Assembly (NCBI GenBank): GCA_914767715.1
Contig: OU612065.1
Location: 40,612,001 to 40,672,000, forward strand
From: Membranipora membranacea
Taxonomy: Eukaryota > Bryozoa > Gymnolaemata > Cheilostomatida > Membraniporidae
Length of the DNA stretch: 60,000 bases
Direction of reading: 5' to 3'
Shown: positions 36,162 through 51,100 of the stretch, in pieces
How positions within the stretch are numbered: the first letter of the stretch is position 1
How the letters are laid out: each line of letters begins with the position of its first letter
The notes under the pieces: generated by a model
Told to the model about the DNA's origin: nothing
Seen by the model: only the letters and a program-made list of their open reading frames with translations
Database searches by the model: none
Made by a program: the position numbers and the translations under genes

Positions 36162-39100
36162 TTACATAATATTGCTCTTGTGTTTCTTCTTTTTGAGCAT
36201 CATAAGAAGCTCCAGGCCATCAAACACTGAGCTATGTGTGGCCTTCTCCGCCTCCTCTGATTGGCTGTGTGCGGTCTTCTCTGCCCTTTCTGATTGGTTA
36301 GTTGTGGTGATATCAGCGGCCATTGATTGATTAGTTGTGGTTTTCTCTGGCTTCTCCGATTGGTTCGTTGTAGTATTAGCCTGAGTTACAGAGGTAGGAG
36401 CTGTCGTATAGCTTCCCTCGTTGGAGGCTGGTTTTCGATGTATAAGAGGTCTGACTGTAGCTGTTAGAGTCTGGTTAGCTGTTGAAAAAACCAAGTGAAT
36501 AATAATGTAAACTAATCTGAGCTTGTTTCCCTTTGCCACCATCTGTTAAGGTTTGACGATGCATTTTCTTCTAATCCCTAGCTCAGAGTTTAGAAATTAT
36601 GATATAACATTGAGCAGTTATGTACACTTTGCTGCTGGTCCCAGGACTCAATCATCGGTCATGCTTTCTGGGATTCATGGAAAAATATGCGACTTTGCAA
36701 TACCATGACATCACAAACAGGGTGAAAGACTAGGTCTCGACAATATAGGGGACCTAGATTCTGTCATAGCAAAACGTTCTGAGAGCTTGGCCCTGCAGAT
36801 CATACATAACCATGAACATTTTATAATCAATTTTTTTCACAAACTCCCCTCAGGCAGATATCTGGGGTAATGACTCCTTCAGACATTTGATTTTGACGTT
36901 ACAAGATATTTTTTAAATCATTTGCAGTCAGGTCAGACTTTACTTCACTCATATTTTTACATTTCTTTTGGTTATCCCCACAGCATACGTGATGTTTGTG
37001 ACAAAATACACAAACCAATCATAAATATATTATGACATTCCAAATTCATGACATCACATAAGGAAAGAGACAACTGGCCACCCAAGTGAAACTTTCAGCT
37101 TCATAATTGAGTAAATTTTCTGCCATTTTTGAAAAAACTGTCAATATGTGTAGTTCCTGTTTGAATGACTGATATTACCCTGCTGCTGGTGGTGATGGTT
37201 TCTCTGTAATGTTTGATTGAATGCCGAAGTTTTCCTCTTCATCGCACTGACTGATCTGTTAAGTACATCTTCCTGTAGGTTACACCGTCTCACAGAATGA
37301 CTTACTCTCTCACTCTCGGTGTCAGCGCCGGTATGTCTCTGATTGTCGTGCTGTGAGGTGAATGATGACCACTTACTCATACTCAGACCCGCGCCGCTGT
37401 TAGCACTTACAGTGTTACCGAACTTGTCGACCATGAATGTATCATCTACAAAGAACGATGACTGTCTAACAGATACGGAAATTTTACCGAAAACCACAGC
37501 CAAAAATATTAACACCCTAATAGGAGTAAACATTAGCTACAGTTTAGTTTAGCTACAGTTTAGTTTAGCTATAGTTTAGTTTAGCTACAGTTTAGTTTAG
37601 CTACAGTTTAGTTTAGCTACAGTTTAGTTTAGCTACAGTTTAGTTTAGCTACAGTTTAGTTTAGCTACAGTTTAGTTTAGCTACAGTTTAGTTTAGCTAC
37701 AGTTTAGTTTAGCTACAGTTTAGTTTAGCTACAGTTTAGTTTAGCTACAGTATGGGGTGACTTAATGTTATCTAATTCTTTTGTTCTCACCCGCCTTAGG
37801 GCTATCGACAGCTTTGAGTTTATAATGACAATTGGGATCGAGATATGAGAAGTGAGATCGAGATGTGTTAAGTTGTAATTTGAAAATATAAATACTAACA
37901 ATCGTTCAGTTCTGTTACATCCTCCATGCTCTAAGCATATATGCAGCTTGTTAAAGTGCCCGATCATTGAATGCCACTGATAGCAATCATGGCAAAGTTT
38001 GAGCACTTAAAATAATATACTTGGTTTCTCAAGATAAATTAATATGTGGATACTTACATAGAGTATAATAATCCTATTCAAGCTATTCAAGACCCCTTTC
38101 TGGGCAAATGAGAGTATGCTTACATTATGTTCATTAAGATTTTATCGAATCTATTTAGCGCACAATTGTACAAGGTAGGAGTGGGCAAGCTAGGCTATTA
38201 GCAGCATGGGTAGTGACCGGGATTCGAACCTGCAACTCTCAGATTGAGTAGCTCGAATCCTAACCACTACGCCACCCTGCCTGTAATATGACATATTACT
38301 CTCACCTTGTCCCATCGCTGCTATCCTCCCCTCAGTCCTTTCGGCAGCATGAGAGTCGTCAGCATATTGTGATGTCATAGAGTCACATGTCGTACTGAGC
38401 GACATCGGAGCAGATATATCAGATCTATCGGACACGCTATCTCTTATCGACTCTCTATCTGTATGCTCGGTGTCTGTCTGCTCAGTGTGTGTCTGTGTAT
38501 CTCTAATAATATCCGATTTATTATGAGTATAAAATATAAATAGTCTGGGCTACTGAGTCAGTGAACTGGTACATGGCTAGATGTTATCTTTTTAGCCACT
38601 AAGTACATGAGGGGCAGAAAACTATAATATCAAACTTTAATTAGTGCACAGCAAATCATTCAATTCACTGCACAGCGATTCCTATTTGTCAAATAACGAG
38701 AGCAGGTTGTAGTCGTCTCTCCGTATGCCTTACCTATATTGACTTATTCTCTGTAAGTCTGATTTATGCTGACTTATTCTCTGTGAGTCTGAAGTAATCA
38801 GATTCACTCTCACAGCCACTTTATTTACTAATGAGCTGTGGACGGGCACTAAGTACTGACAGGAGTTCTGTTTGCTTACAAGGCTGACTTGTGATACATA
38901 TGGTCTGGTGTGGTCTTCATCTTTCAGATAAAAATCCTCTTTGCTTTCACTCTGAAATAAATGAAAAAAATGGCGCAACATTGTAAAGTTTTCCAATGAA
39001 TTTAAACTGCGGTTGACTCATAAAGGGAGGTTTAGATTGAACATTTCAGGCTTATTGTAGGTCAAACATTCCGGGTTTATAACGACGATCCAGCAGATCA

Positions 39101-42100
39101 ATAAACTAGCTCACATAAACTGTTAGCTAGCTTAACTAGCTAACCCCACACAAAACCACAGCTGCAAAGGTGAGTAGGTGACAAATCCCTGTGGACTGGG
39201 TTCTACACATCATACAATGGTGATATAGCTCCTCTTCCATTTTGTAATGATGTAGGTGATAAAAACTGAATAAGAAAATAATAATAAAAAAGAATACAAT
39301 TACAGAACGAGGATGGATAAATACCTGAGCGGTCGAGTGATCTACACTGAAACTGACACTCTTTTTCATAGTATTCTTATTTCTGATGACATCAGCTGGT
39401 GCTACTGGAGCTGCTGGACCCGTTGCTGCTGGTAGTAAGTTCTCTTTGTTCACATCCCAGGGATTCTGCTGAGTGCGATTGTTAGTATAACGTACTGATG
39501 ACCCAGAGGCCAGGCCTAGGTTTGATTTGTCAGCTCTCTTCTCTCTATCGAAGCTAGCTCTCTCCTCTCTGTTGGTTGTTGTAGACTTCAGCGACGCTGT
39601 GCCGGTCGTCTGCTGTACCTGATATTGTTTATACTGCTGACTGAGCCGTGGGTAGGTTGTCACCTCTAGAATCCTGTCCCTCGACTTCAGGTGTGGTGGA
39701 TACAATATGGAGTCATCAGCTGCAAACTGGAAATCCTCATTAGCTATCGAAGAGTAAGATCTCAGACTGGAGTTGTGTTCACTTACAGATCTTGATTTAT
39801 TCACATTGTTGATATTTGGTTGCTTAGAGCGATAAATCCTGTTGATCCCATCTGGTTCTTGTTCTCTCATTGCTTGCTGGGCGGATTCTGTCTGATTTTG
39901 AGAGAAGTAAGCTCTGCTATCTAATACACTTTTTCGGCTTTGCTCAGATTGAGCTGGTACACTTAGAGACTGCTGCGTTACTAGGGGAGAGTAAGATATA
40001 GTATCATCACTCTCATTACAGTCATCCATAGTTCCCTTCTCCTTCTGCTGCTCAGTAATATCTGATCTCCCGATATCTGACGACTCCACCCAGCCGCTAT
40101 CAGATCCGCTCCAATCATCTGCCTCCTCAAATTCGTCAGTCTGGGGTGCGATATGATTAGTATGTAATGGATCTGATCTCTGAGTGTATGTAGTTAATGC
40201 TCCTCCTGACGGCTCACTGGCCTGTAGTCTCTGCCCTGACTCAAACTCCATAGTCCACTTAGTATTTACCCTCATATCACCGCGGACATCTCCAGGAGTG
40301 GTGCGGCTGAACTCTGCTCCCCAGTCCGGCTCCTCTACTACTAATTCACCATCATCAGATATTAAAAGCTGATAACTATCTTCTAACTCCACCTCACCAC
40401 CGTACCGTGTATCTGCCGATGGTACAATGTGCTGTGAGGGGATAGCTGCTGTCCTCTGTGAGTAGGAGGTTGGCATAGTACTAGCTCTAGCTCTGATCTG
40501 GTACTGCTCAATATGAGTAGTATATGACTGACTGGCCCTGTGCTGAGTGGCCCCGTGCTGAGTGGCCCCGTGCTGACTGGCCCTGTGCTGAGTGGCCCCG
40601 TGCTGAGTGGCCCCGCGCTGACCAGCCCCGTGTTGAGTGGCCCCGTGCTGACTGGCCCCGTGCTGACTGGCCCCGTGCTGACTGGCCCCGTGCTGACTGG
40701 CCCCGTGCTGACTAGCCCTGTGCTGAAGTCCAGTTGGCTTATTCCAGTTGTACTGAGAGTACCTGAAGGGAGGGTAAATTATAAATTGTCAACATTATAG
40801 TATTTTTGGAAGTAGAATTTGCATTGCATGGTCTCACGATCTGGGGGGCAAAACTCCTAATAATCACAAATCACCCTCATTCCATCTTCTTATACTAACA
40901 ACGCACATTTATCTCTGATAAGCCAAGAAAAGCTCTACTGCTAAAGGTTGATTAAAAGGTTGATTTAAGGTTGATTGAAATCCGATGTCTTATCACTCGC
41001 CCATCCCGAGGCATGAGCGGCGAAATATTTTTGCCTTATTGGCGAGGCCGCAATAAGTCTGCATACATGATGAACGCTTAAGAAATTTTCGAAAATTGAC
41101 CAGCATGGTGATAGAATGAGTAAAGTGATTGACTTGTATTTACATATAGGGTACTGAGAGAGAGAGAGAGACCCAGATATGTATATTCTAACAACGACAG
41201 AGAAAAAAGGGTGAATCTGTAAATTTTAATGTGTAGTATTATTTAAGCATTTTTTTTCAGGATATGTATTATATCACAGAAATTCCAATTTTATTCAAGT
41301 ATACAGAGAATTAATGGTGTTGTAGAATGGTGTTAGATTATAGCCATTATTACTTACCCTTGTAATGAGAGAGGAGGAGATAACTGCGGCTGATTCTGAG
41401 TAAAGCCTTCAGCTCCTGTTACCTTAATGCATATAGAATATATGTACACCCTGAATTATAGTGGGGAATGAGAGCAGGCTTCCTTATACATGTCATATCA
41501 AATTCAAGATAATTGTCTGTGGAGCTAAGTATAAAGGTAGGGTCTAGAGCAGCTAAGTATAAAGGTAGGGTCTAGAGCACATATTCAAGTCCCAATCGAG
41601 CAAAGAAAATCAGCAGTAGTAAGCTGTTTATTACACTCTGAGTTGTCTGACAAATCAGAATACAGACCTGCTTATGTTCATATTCGGAGCTCTTATCATC
41701 AATCAGCGAATAATCAGCTCCGAGAATATCAAAGTCACCGTATGTCTGTCTGTGCGTCTGATTCTGTCTGTGCATCTGATTCTGTCTGTGCGTCTGATTC
41801 TGTATGACTGGTGGCCTCTGACTGGAGTGTGAGTCTGAGAAGCTGTGAGTCAGGTGATCAGGATGCTGTGTATGCTTGTCTGTGGAGGCCGGATAGCAAA
41901 GCGGTGCAACTCTTTGGAACTAGAAAATCAAAGCAATGGGAATTATCAGATATGGTTAAGGTTCGGGAGTTAAAGAAGTATATTGGTTTATGTCCGATAC
42001 TGAAAGCATGGTGTTATAAACTGTACTATTATATATATATTTTAGATCAAAGTTATCCTCTCATGAAATGATGCACAACAACTCCATAGACAGAGACAAG

Positions 42101-45100
42101 ACATCAGCTAGAATGAAGAGTGGCAAGTACTAAATTCTTGTAACATTTAATTTTCATGTCTTCTTACCTGACTAAGCTTATGACTGATTGTCTGTCCCTG
42201 ACTTAGCCCATCAGCTGATCGGGTATTATCTGTATATGATTGTGAGTAAGGTTGGTTTGATGTTTGTACCTGATAGTAAGGTACAGGGATCTCCATAAGC
42301 TTACTCTCACATCTCCCTAACTCCCTCCCTGCCTGCTGCTGCTGTCGCCCAGTCTGAGGTCGGTCAGGTTGGTGCTGCTGAGTGTTGATATGCTGAGCGC
42401 CTGGTTGCTGGTTTCTCTGACTAATCGATCGCTGGTTATGCTGAGCGCCTGGTTGTTGTACTGTATATTCCCTCACATGATTGATACACCCTGCTGGGCG
42501 GACTGGCTGATCTGACCTGCTCTGTACAGGATCTGGGTGACGAAGGTGAGCGCTGCTCGAGTTGTTGCTGCTGTTAGCGTTGTGCTGAGGTAGTTTTGGT
42601 TTGCAGCAGAGGTGACCACAGGTTCTCTTGTTGAGACATTTGTGTCCACAAGTAGTGATGGGGGGAATCAGACCTTAAAATAAACGATACAGATATAGGT
42701 GAGAGATTACGTTGAGGTCATGCTGTCTCTTTATAGTCTGTGAGTCCAACAGGTAATACACAGTGCCGTATCCTCATCTGAACGGAGCTATATCTCAATC
42801 TTATTGTTGAATATAATTGGTAGTTAAGATAAACACCATAACCTCCTCACATACCTGAGTCCTGATTGCTGCGCTGTGTATGTTGTTGTTGTTGTTGCTG
42901 CTGTAAGCTGAGACTGATCCTAGGATTGACACCTCTAGGTTTAGCCGTCTGTCTCACAGTAGATTTCTGTGTATGTAGTTCTCTCCTGTAGTCTTGGTAA
43001 GCTGGTCGTGAGTATCTCGGTGTGAACGTACTGCTGATATCTAACCCAACTATAATATAATATAATATAATATAATATAATATAATATAATATAATATAA
43101 TATAATATAATATCCCTGATGTATGATACACAAATAATACAAACTAAATCACTTCTACTCAATTACCGCCGTTTTACAAATTTGAGATGAGTCAATATAT
43201 CAAAATCAGCGTAACTTTTTCGCATGATTGAAAGACTCTAAGCAAAGATGAAAGTTATAGATTTAAACATAGATTGTTTGTATACATAATATTTCGACAT
43301 GACATGACTCAGACTAACCCCAGGTTAGACTGAGAAGTCTAATCTGTAGCTCATCAGCAGATAAAGCTCTCTGTACTCGGAATGTTTTATTCCATATCTT
43401 AGACTTGACCAGGGTGCTGTCACTAAACAGTACAAAGAACAGAACAGTGAGGAACAGTAAGGGCAGTCAGAGCAGTCAGAGCACTGACTCTACTTCTTCT
43501 TTTCTGTATCTTGATCACCGCTTAATAATGTGTGAGGAAATGCGCTCATATTCACTATGGTTCCATGCCTCGAATTTGTGGTTCACTCCAATTTCGAATT
43601 ATGAATGCTAACCATTTCCATGATGGAAAAAACATGAAGAGAATCTGCCGCGGCCAGGACTTGAACCACAGCCTCCCGCGTCAACGCCCATTGAAGTCAT
43701 TGTGTGCAAGCTGCTAACCATTCAGCCACCAACAATTAGTAATTGTATGATTCAACACGGTATGTGTATTCCGTCAAAAAAGTCATTCGTCACAATCGGA
43801 AAGTGACTTTAATGTCATTTCCATGGATCCTTACGAAATCGCATCATGGGACCATAGTGATTGTCTCTCTAATAAGCTTGAAGCATTATATAAACGATCT
43901 GCATCTAATTCAATGGTCATCTAAATAATTGTGGAGAAGTTTTGAGAAATGAGATTGAGTGGATGATTGACTGTTTGTTAAACTTCACTTCACCTCAGGA
44001 GTACGGCTACTCTTCTCTATTTAGTCAAGTTTGGCTGGTATTTTACCTCTTTTTATCTTTTGCTGGCATTTTGAGAGATTTATATATTCATATATAGTCT
44101 GATCAGACTCAATAATGATGATAACAGACATGGTGACAGTAATACAAGTACACTACATATACCGGGACAGTGTATACGACATGTACACTACATATACCGG
44201 GACAGGGTATACGACATGTACACTACATATACAGGGACAGTGTATACTACAAGTACACTACATATACAGGGACAGTGTATACGACAAGTACACCACATAT
44301 ACAGGGACAGTGTATACTACAAGTACACTACATATACCAGGACAGGGTATACGACATGTACACTACATATACAGGGACAGTGTATACTACAAGTACACTA
44401 CATATACAGGGACAGTATATACGACAAGTACACTACATATACAGGGACAGGGTATACGACAAGTACACTACATATACAGGGACAGGGTATACTACAAGTA
44501 CACTACATATACAGGGACAGTATATACTACAAGTACACTACATATACAGGGACAGGGTATACGACAAGTACACTACATATACAGGGACAGTATATACTAC
44601 AAGTACACTACATATACAGGGACAGTATATACTACAAGTACACTACATATACCAGGACAGGGTATACTACAAGTACACTACATATACAGGGACAGTATAT
44701 ACTACAAGTACACTACATATACAGGGACAGTATATACGACAAGTACACTACATATACAGGGACAGGGTATACGACAAGTACACTACATATACAGGGACAG
44801 GGTATACTACAAGTACACTACATATACAGGGACAGTATATACTACAAGTACACTACATATACAGGGACAGTATATACTACAAGTACACTACATATACCGG
44901 GACAGTATATACTACAAGTACACTACTTATACAGGGACAGTGTATACGACAAGTACACTACATATACAGGGACAGTATATACGACAAGTACACTACATAT
45001 ACAGGGACAGTGTATACTACAAGTACACTACATATACAGGGACAGTGTATACTACATGTACACTACATATACAGGGACAGTGTATACTACAAGTACACTA

Positions 45101-48100
45101 CATATACAGGGACAGTGTATACTACAAGTACACTACATATACAGGGACAGGGTATACTACAAGTACACTACATATACAGGGACAGTGTATACTACAAGTA
45201 CACTACATATACAGGGACAGGGTATACTACAAGTACACTACATATACAGGGACAGTGTATACTACAAGTACACTACATATACAGGGACAGTATATACTAC
45301 AAGTACACTACATATACAGGGACAGTGTATACTACAAGTACACTACATATACAGGGACAGGGTATACGACAAGTACACTACATATACAGGGACAGTGTAT
45401 ACGACAAGTACACTACATATACAGGGACAGGGTATACTACAAGTACACTACATATACAGGGACAGTGTATACTACAAGTACACTACATATACAGGGACAG
45501 TATATACGACAAGTACACTACATATACAGGGACAGTGTATACTACAAGTACACTACATATACAGGGACAGTGTATACGACAAGTACACTACATATACAGG
45601 GACAGTGTATACTACAAGTACACTACATATACAGGGACAGGGTATACGACAAGTACACTACATATACAGGGACAGTGTATACGACATGTACACTACATAT
45701 ACAGGGACAGGGTATACGACAAGTACACTACATATACAGAGACAGTATATACTACAAGTACACTACATATACAGGGACAGGGTATACGACAAGTACACTA
45801 CATATACAGGGACAGTGTATACGACAAGTACACTACATATACAGGGACAGTATATACTACAAGTACACTACATATACAGGGACAGTGTATACGACAAGTA
45901 CACTACATATACAGGGACAGTGTATACGACAAGTACACTACATATACAGGGACAGTGTATACTACAAGTACACTACATATACAGGGACAGTGTATACGAC
46001 AAGTACACTACATATACAGGGACAGTGTATACTACATGTATACTACATATACAGGGACAGTGTATACTACAAGTACACTACATATACAGGGACAGTGTAT
46101 ACGACAAGTACACTACATATACAGGGACAGTGTATACTACAAGTACACTACATATACAGGGACAGTATATACTACAAGTACACTACATATACAGGGACAG
46201 TATATACTACAAGTACACTACATATACAGGGACAGTGTATACGACAAGTACACTACATATATAGGGACAGGGTATACGACAAGTACACTACATATACAGG
46301 GACAGGGTATACGACAAGTACACTACATATACAGGGACAGTTTATACTACAAGTACACTACATATACAGGGACAGTGTATACGACAAGTACACTACATAT
46401 ATAGGGACAGGGTATACGACAAGTACACTACATATACAGGGACAGTGTATACTACAAGTACACTACATATACAGGGACAGGGTATACTACAAGTACACTA
46501 CATATACAGGGACAGTATATACGACATGTACACTACATATACAGGGACAGTATATACTACAAGTACACTACATATACAGGGACAGTGTATACTACAAGTA
46601 CACTACATATACAGGGACAGTGTATACTACAAGTACACTACATATACAGGGACAGTATATACTACAAGTACACTACATATACAGGGACAGTGTATACGAC
46701 AAGTACACTACATATACAGGGACAGTATATACTACAAGTACACTACATATACAGGGACAGTATATACTACAAGTACACTACATATACAGGGACAGTATAT
46801 ACTACAAGTACACTACATATACAGGGACAGTATATACTACAAGTACACTACATATACAGAGACAGTGTATACTACAAGTACACTACATATACAGGGACAG
46901 GGTATACTACAAGTACACTCCATATACAGGGACAGTGTATACTACAAGTACACTACATATACAGGGACAGTATATACGACAAGTACACTACATATACAGG
47001 GACAGGGTATACAACAAGTACACTCCATATACAGGGACAGTGTATACTACAAGTACACTACATATACAGGGACAGTATATACGACAAGTACACTACATAT
47101 ACAGGGACAGGGTATACAACAAGTACACTACATATACCGGGACAGTGTATACGACAAGTACACTACATATACAGGGACAGGGTATACAACAAGTACACTA
47201 CATATACAGGGACAGGGTATACTACAAGTACACTACATATACAGAGACAGTATATACATACTATATCCTACAACTGAGCGAGATTTTATTATCTGTATCA
47301 TATATGAGCAGAAGAGCGCAGTGATTCTTAGCTGTAGACTTAGATTCTATCTCATCAGCATTAGCTAGTCTCAGTGCTACCGTCACATCCGCATGCTTCT
47401 CAGTCAGGTTCTCAATCTATGGCATAATCAGAGGCAAAATAAGAGAAGATTTAAGACAGCAGAGATTATGGAGCAGAAACTAAACTATCAGTCAAACAAC
47501 TTACCAACAGCATAATAAAGTGAGTGAAAATCTACCTTATAAACTTCTTACATAAATTTAATAATAAATCATTTCTTTACGGCTACTAGGAAACTAGTCT
47601 TCAGATAAAAGTATGAGCAAATTTTTCTCATGTACACACATACTCACTCAGTAGATCTCTGCGCATGTACACACATACTCACTCAGTAGATCTCTGCGCA
47701 TGTACAAACTGTTGAGCGCATTTAATCCTCTCTGCAGCATAGAGCCTCAATTAATTCACCTAGACCGAGTACCTAACTATGAAAACAATTTGGAAATATC
47801 TGGGCCTAAAAGGAATCCCGGCTTTTCTATCTCATAAACACCATCGCTATGCCGCAGAGATAGACTATGTCCCAAGGCTATCCTGCAGGCAGAATGGATC
47901 TTGACTGGGGCATTTAGATATAGTAGACTATGACTTGATTGATTAAGAGTTCCGTGGATATTTGTCCTGCGCTTCTTAAAATAGCGCATGTTCCTTAGAA
48001 CAAGTAATATAAGGAAGGCCCTTTATTAATTGTAAGAACTAAGGAACTTAAAAATGAGAGGATAACTTTTAGGACTAGATGTTAGACAACACCACCACAA

Positions 48101-51100
48101 ACAGCAATGAGCCAATCAGATTGCTGTTTATTATAAAGGCTCCAGAGATAAGCTCGTGCCTCTCAGAGCTGAGTGTGCTCAGAGCTGAGGTGACGACTAC
48201 TAAACAGTACCAAGTACAGGAGTACATTGCATCTGTACTGACCTGCTGATCTATAGCCATCTCATATTTAGGTAGACGAGTTATCATTTCTGTAATTGTA
48301 TTACCAAACGGTGGATGTCTGTTACATATCTGAGGGATAACAAGAGCCAACATATTAATATAAAGCCAGTGATGTTAATTCTGGTTTGTTAGAATACAAA
48401 ATAAGATGAGAGACATGAATCGAACAATCCGATGTCATAGACTTGTGGGAGCATATTCAGACAAAGAACAGTTTTATTTATTGTGGGCAATTGGGGGGGG
48501 GGGGGGGGGGTGGTGAACTACTTGATGGACTAATAAGCTACCCCGTTGTACCACAAACTGAAATAATTTGCGACATGTAGAGTGTTACGGACAGACAACG
48601 AGTCATGATACAGATTTGACTCTCACACATAATAGATTAACTGATATAAAGTCGTATCCTCCTCACCAGTTCTATATCTCTAGGATGTATATCTGTTAGC
48701 TTACTGAAGCTTTGTACTCCGGCGTTAGTGAATGATGTAGCATTCTTTATCCCGATACCAGGCAGCTGTTTAGTTATATAACCCGAGTTCTCCCACAGAT
48801 GTGATGTCATACATTTATTTAGTATGACTGCATTGTACAGACTACTGGCGCTGTCTGTGTTCAAATACAGTTCTACCAGACCTGTGATACAAATATCAAT
48901 GTAATATATTAGAGCAAGTTTACAAATTAAATCGCTGTAATTGTTAAGGATATGCTGTTTGTTAGATTGAATTGGTTTTACGTGTGTATATTGGAGCTAG
49001 ATAATCACGACTGAAGATATTAGCTAAGATACCGATTGGTATGAGGCACATGTATAAAAAGGAATTATATGCTTGACAAAAAGTATTGACATATCCCTCC
49101 ACCAGTGTATGATAACAGTAATTGTTTGTTGTGACATAAGATATAAAAGGCTGGCGACAGGCCGCCTAGAAGTCCGAGTTATTTTAAATTCAGGTCAGCT
49201 ATATTTAGCCATGTATTTCAACACTGTTGTACTTATTTTATTGGCTCACCCTGCCTTGTAGATGATTGTCTAAAAGTCAGGAAATTTTTAACCTTTTTGA
49301 GTTGGAAACTTTTCTTATGATGTTTGATTACTGAAAAATTCACCACAGCAAATTTAGATTATATGAAAATCATTACCCAATATTGGTTGATGTACGTATG
49401 TATGTACGTACGTACGTATATTGGTTGATGTACGTATGTATGTACGTACGTACGTATATTGGTTGATGTACGTATGTATGTACGTACGTACGTATATTGG
49501 TTGATGTACGTATGTATGTACGTACGTACGTATATTGGTTGATGTACGTATGTATGTACGTACGTACGTATATTGGTTGATGTACGTATGTATGTACGTA
49601 CGTACGTATATTGGTTGATGTACGGTATACAAATGTGAAATAAATTTGGTAGGAGGCGGTAGTGGTGAGATCACTGATCACAGAACTATTCCTCGTACGG
49701 TTTGTTGTATGGTTTGTTGTATTTACTGACATTTGGTGATGCGTGCAGCAGTTCTGAATACTCTAGTAGTATCCTGATTGAGAGAGAACTCAGACAGGGG
49801 CAGACAACCAAGCTCTATCTGTATCAGGCTAAAAATAAGATGCATATGATCAATGAGAGGAAGTTCATTGATATGACATAACTATGTGAAGTTGTGAAGT
49901 AATGTCAGTAAAAAAACTGTTTAATTACATATATAAGTAACCTAAAGAACAGCTTCTGACTCATACACATATAATTGTAACAGTAAGGAGCCAGCACTGT
50001 CACATTATATGCACTCATGATCAGCTGCTGAGAAAATGGTCAAAAGTTGTCCCCTCTTACAGATAAAGCAGACAACTCTTCTGGTTATGCTAAATTGAGG
50101 AGTCACTCACCTCTCACACTACTAATAAGTCAGTAGTATATTGGTCATCACAGATAAAGACATTGTTATCTTACATAAAAGAGTCTAAACTAATACATGT
50201 GTGAAAAGAATCGTAATATGGACCAGTTAAGTCTTACCAGTTGACTTTCATGGCCGAAGTTTTAATCTTGCCTTTCATCGGATATCTGATACAGACATTA
50301 GTTTTACTCTTATTCAGCTCATTGAGTATTTTCTTCTCTGAAACTCTGAGTTGTACATCATTAAACTCCTTACAGTTAGCCAAGAAATCCACCTAAATAT
50401 AGTGGATCAGACATGACAGTCATTCATTTTTAGACAAATACTGGAGCCTTGCCGAGTAAATACACTATGAAAACTCACAATATCAAAGCAAAATATATTT
50501 GTTTTCTCGAGCAAAAATGATTTGAAAGCGCTTGAAAGCTTATAGAAAAATTACGCCTACAAGGGAATAAAATTTGATACTTTTTCAAGCTGCAGTCCCA
50601 GTTTTACTATACACACCTGTGCCTGAGTTTTACTATACACCCCTGTGCCTGAGTTTTACTATACACCCCTGTACCCGAGTCTTACTATACACCCCTGTGC
50701 ATAAGTTTACTATACACCCCTGTCCCTGAGTTATGCTATACACCCCTGTACCTGAGTCTTATTATACACCCCTGTACATAAGTTTACTATACACCCCTGT
50801 ACCCGAGTCTTACTATACACCCCTGTACCCGAGTCTTACTATACACCCCTGTACATAAGTTTACTATACACCCCTGTGGCTGAGTTTTACTATCAGCAGT
50901 CTTACCAGCTGTTGCGGACTCTCCTGACCAGTTAGCTGATAAATATTAGACATTGTGTCATATGATACACAGTACCTCGCCATTAACTTCCCTGATTCTA
51001 TAGAACATAACAAAGCCACTTTACAAAGAATATCAACAGTGCAAATTCCTAGCCATGTCACGCTGCCACAGTTTTTAATCCCAAAACCAAAAAACCCAAA

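Noticed and set aside
37446-37533. Extending the HFM1 exon 37445-37179 up to the ATG at 37533
   Set aside because: The phase-1 junction reads a stop there. The acceptor at 37446-37447 restores continuous phase.
39136-39324. Extension of the large HFM1 exon to the stop at 39136
   Set aside because: A good donor (CAG|GTATTT at 39324) keeps phase with the next exon, and the extension is hydrophobic and unlike the tail.
44115-47368. Open frames of 1069, 744, 682, 307 and 230 codons in a 35-bp array
   Set aside because: All are the same stop-free repeat read in different phases, inside an HFM1 intron. No unique sequence or start context.
49354-49732. Two overlapping repetitive minus-strand frames
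   Set aside because: Produced by the 38-bp array; periodic low-complexity peptide with no gene structure.
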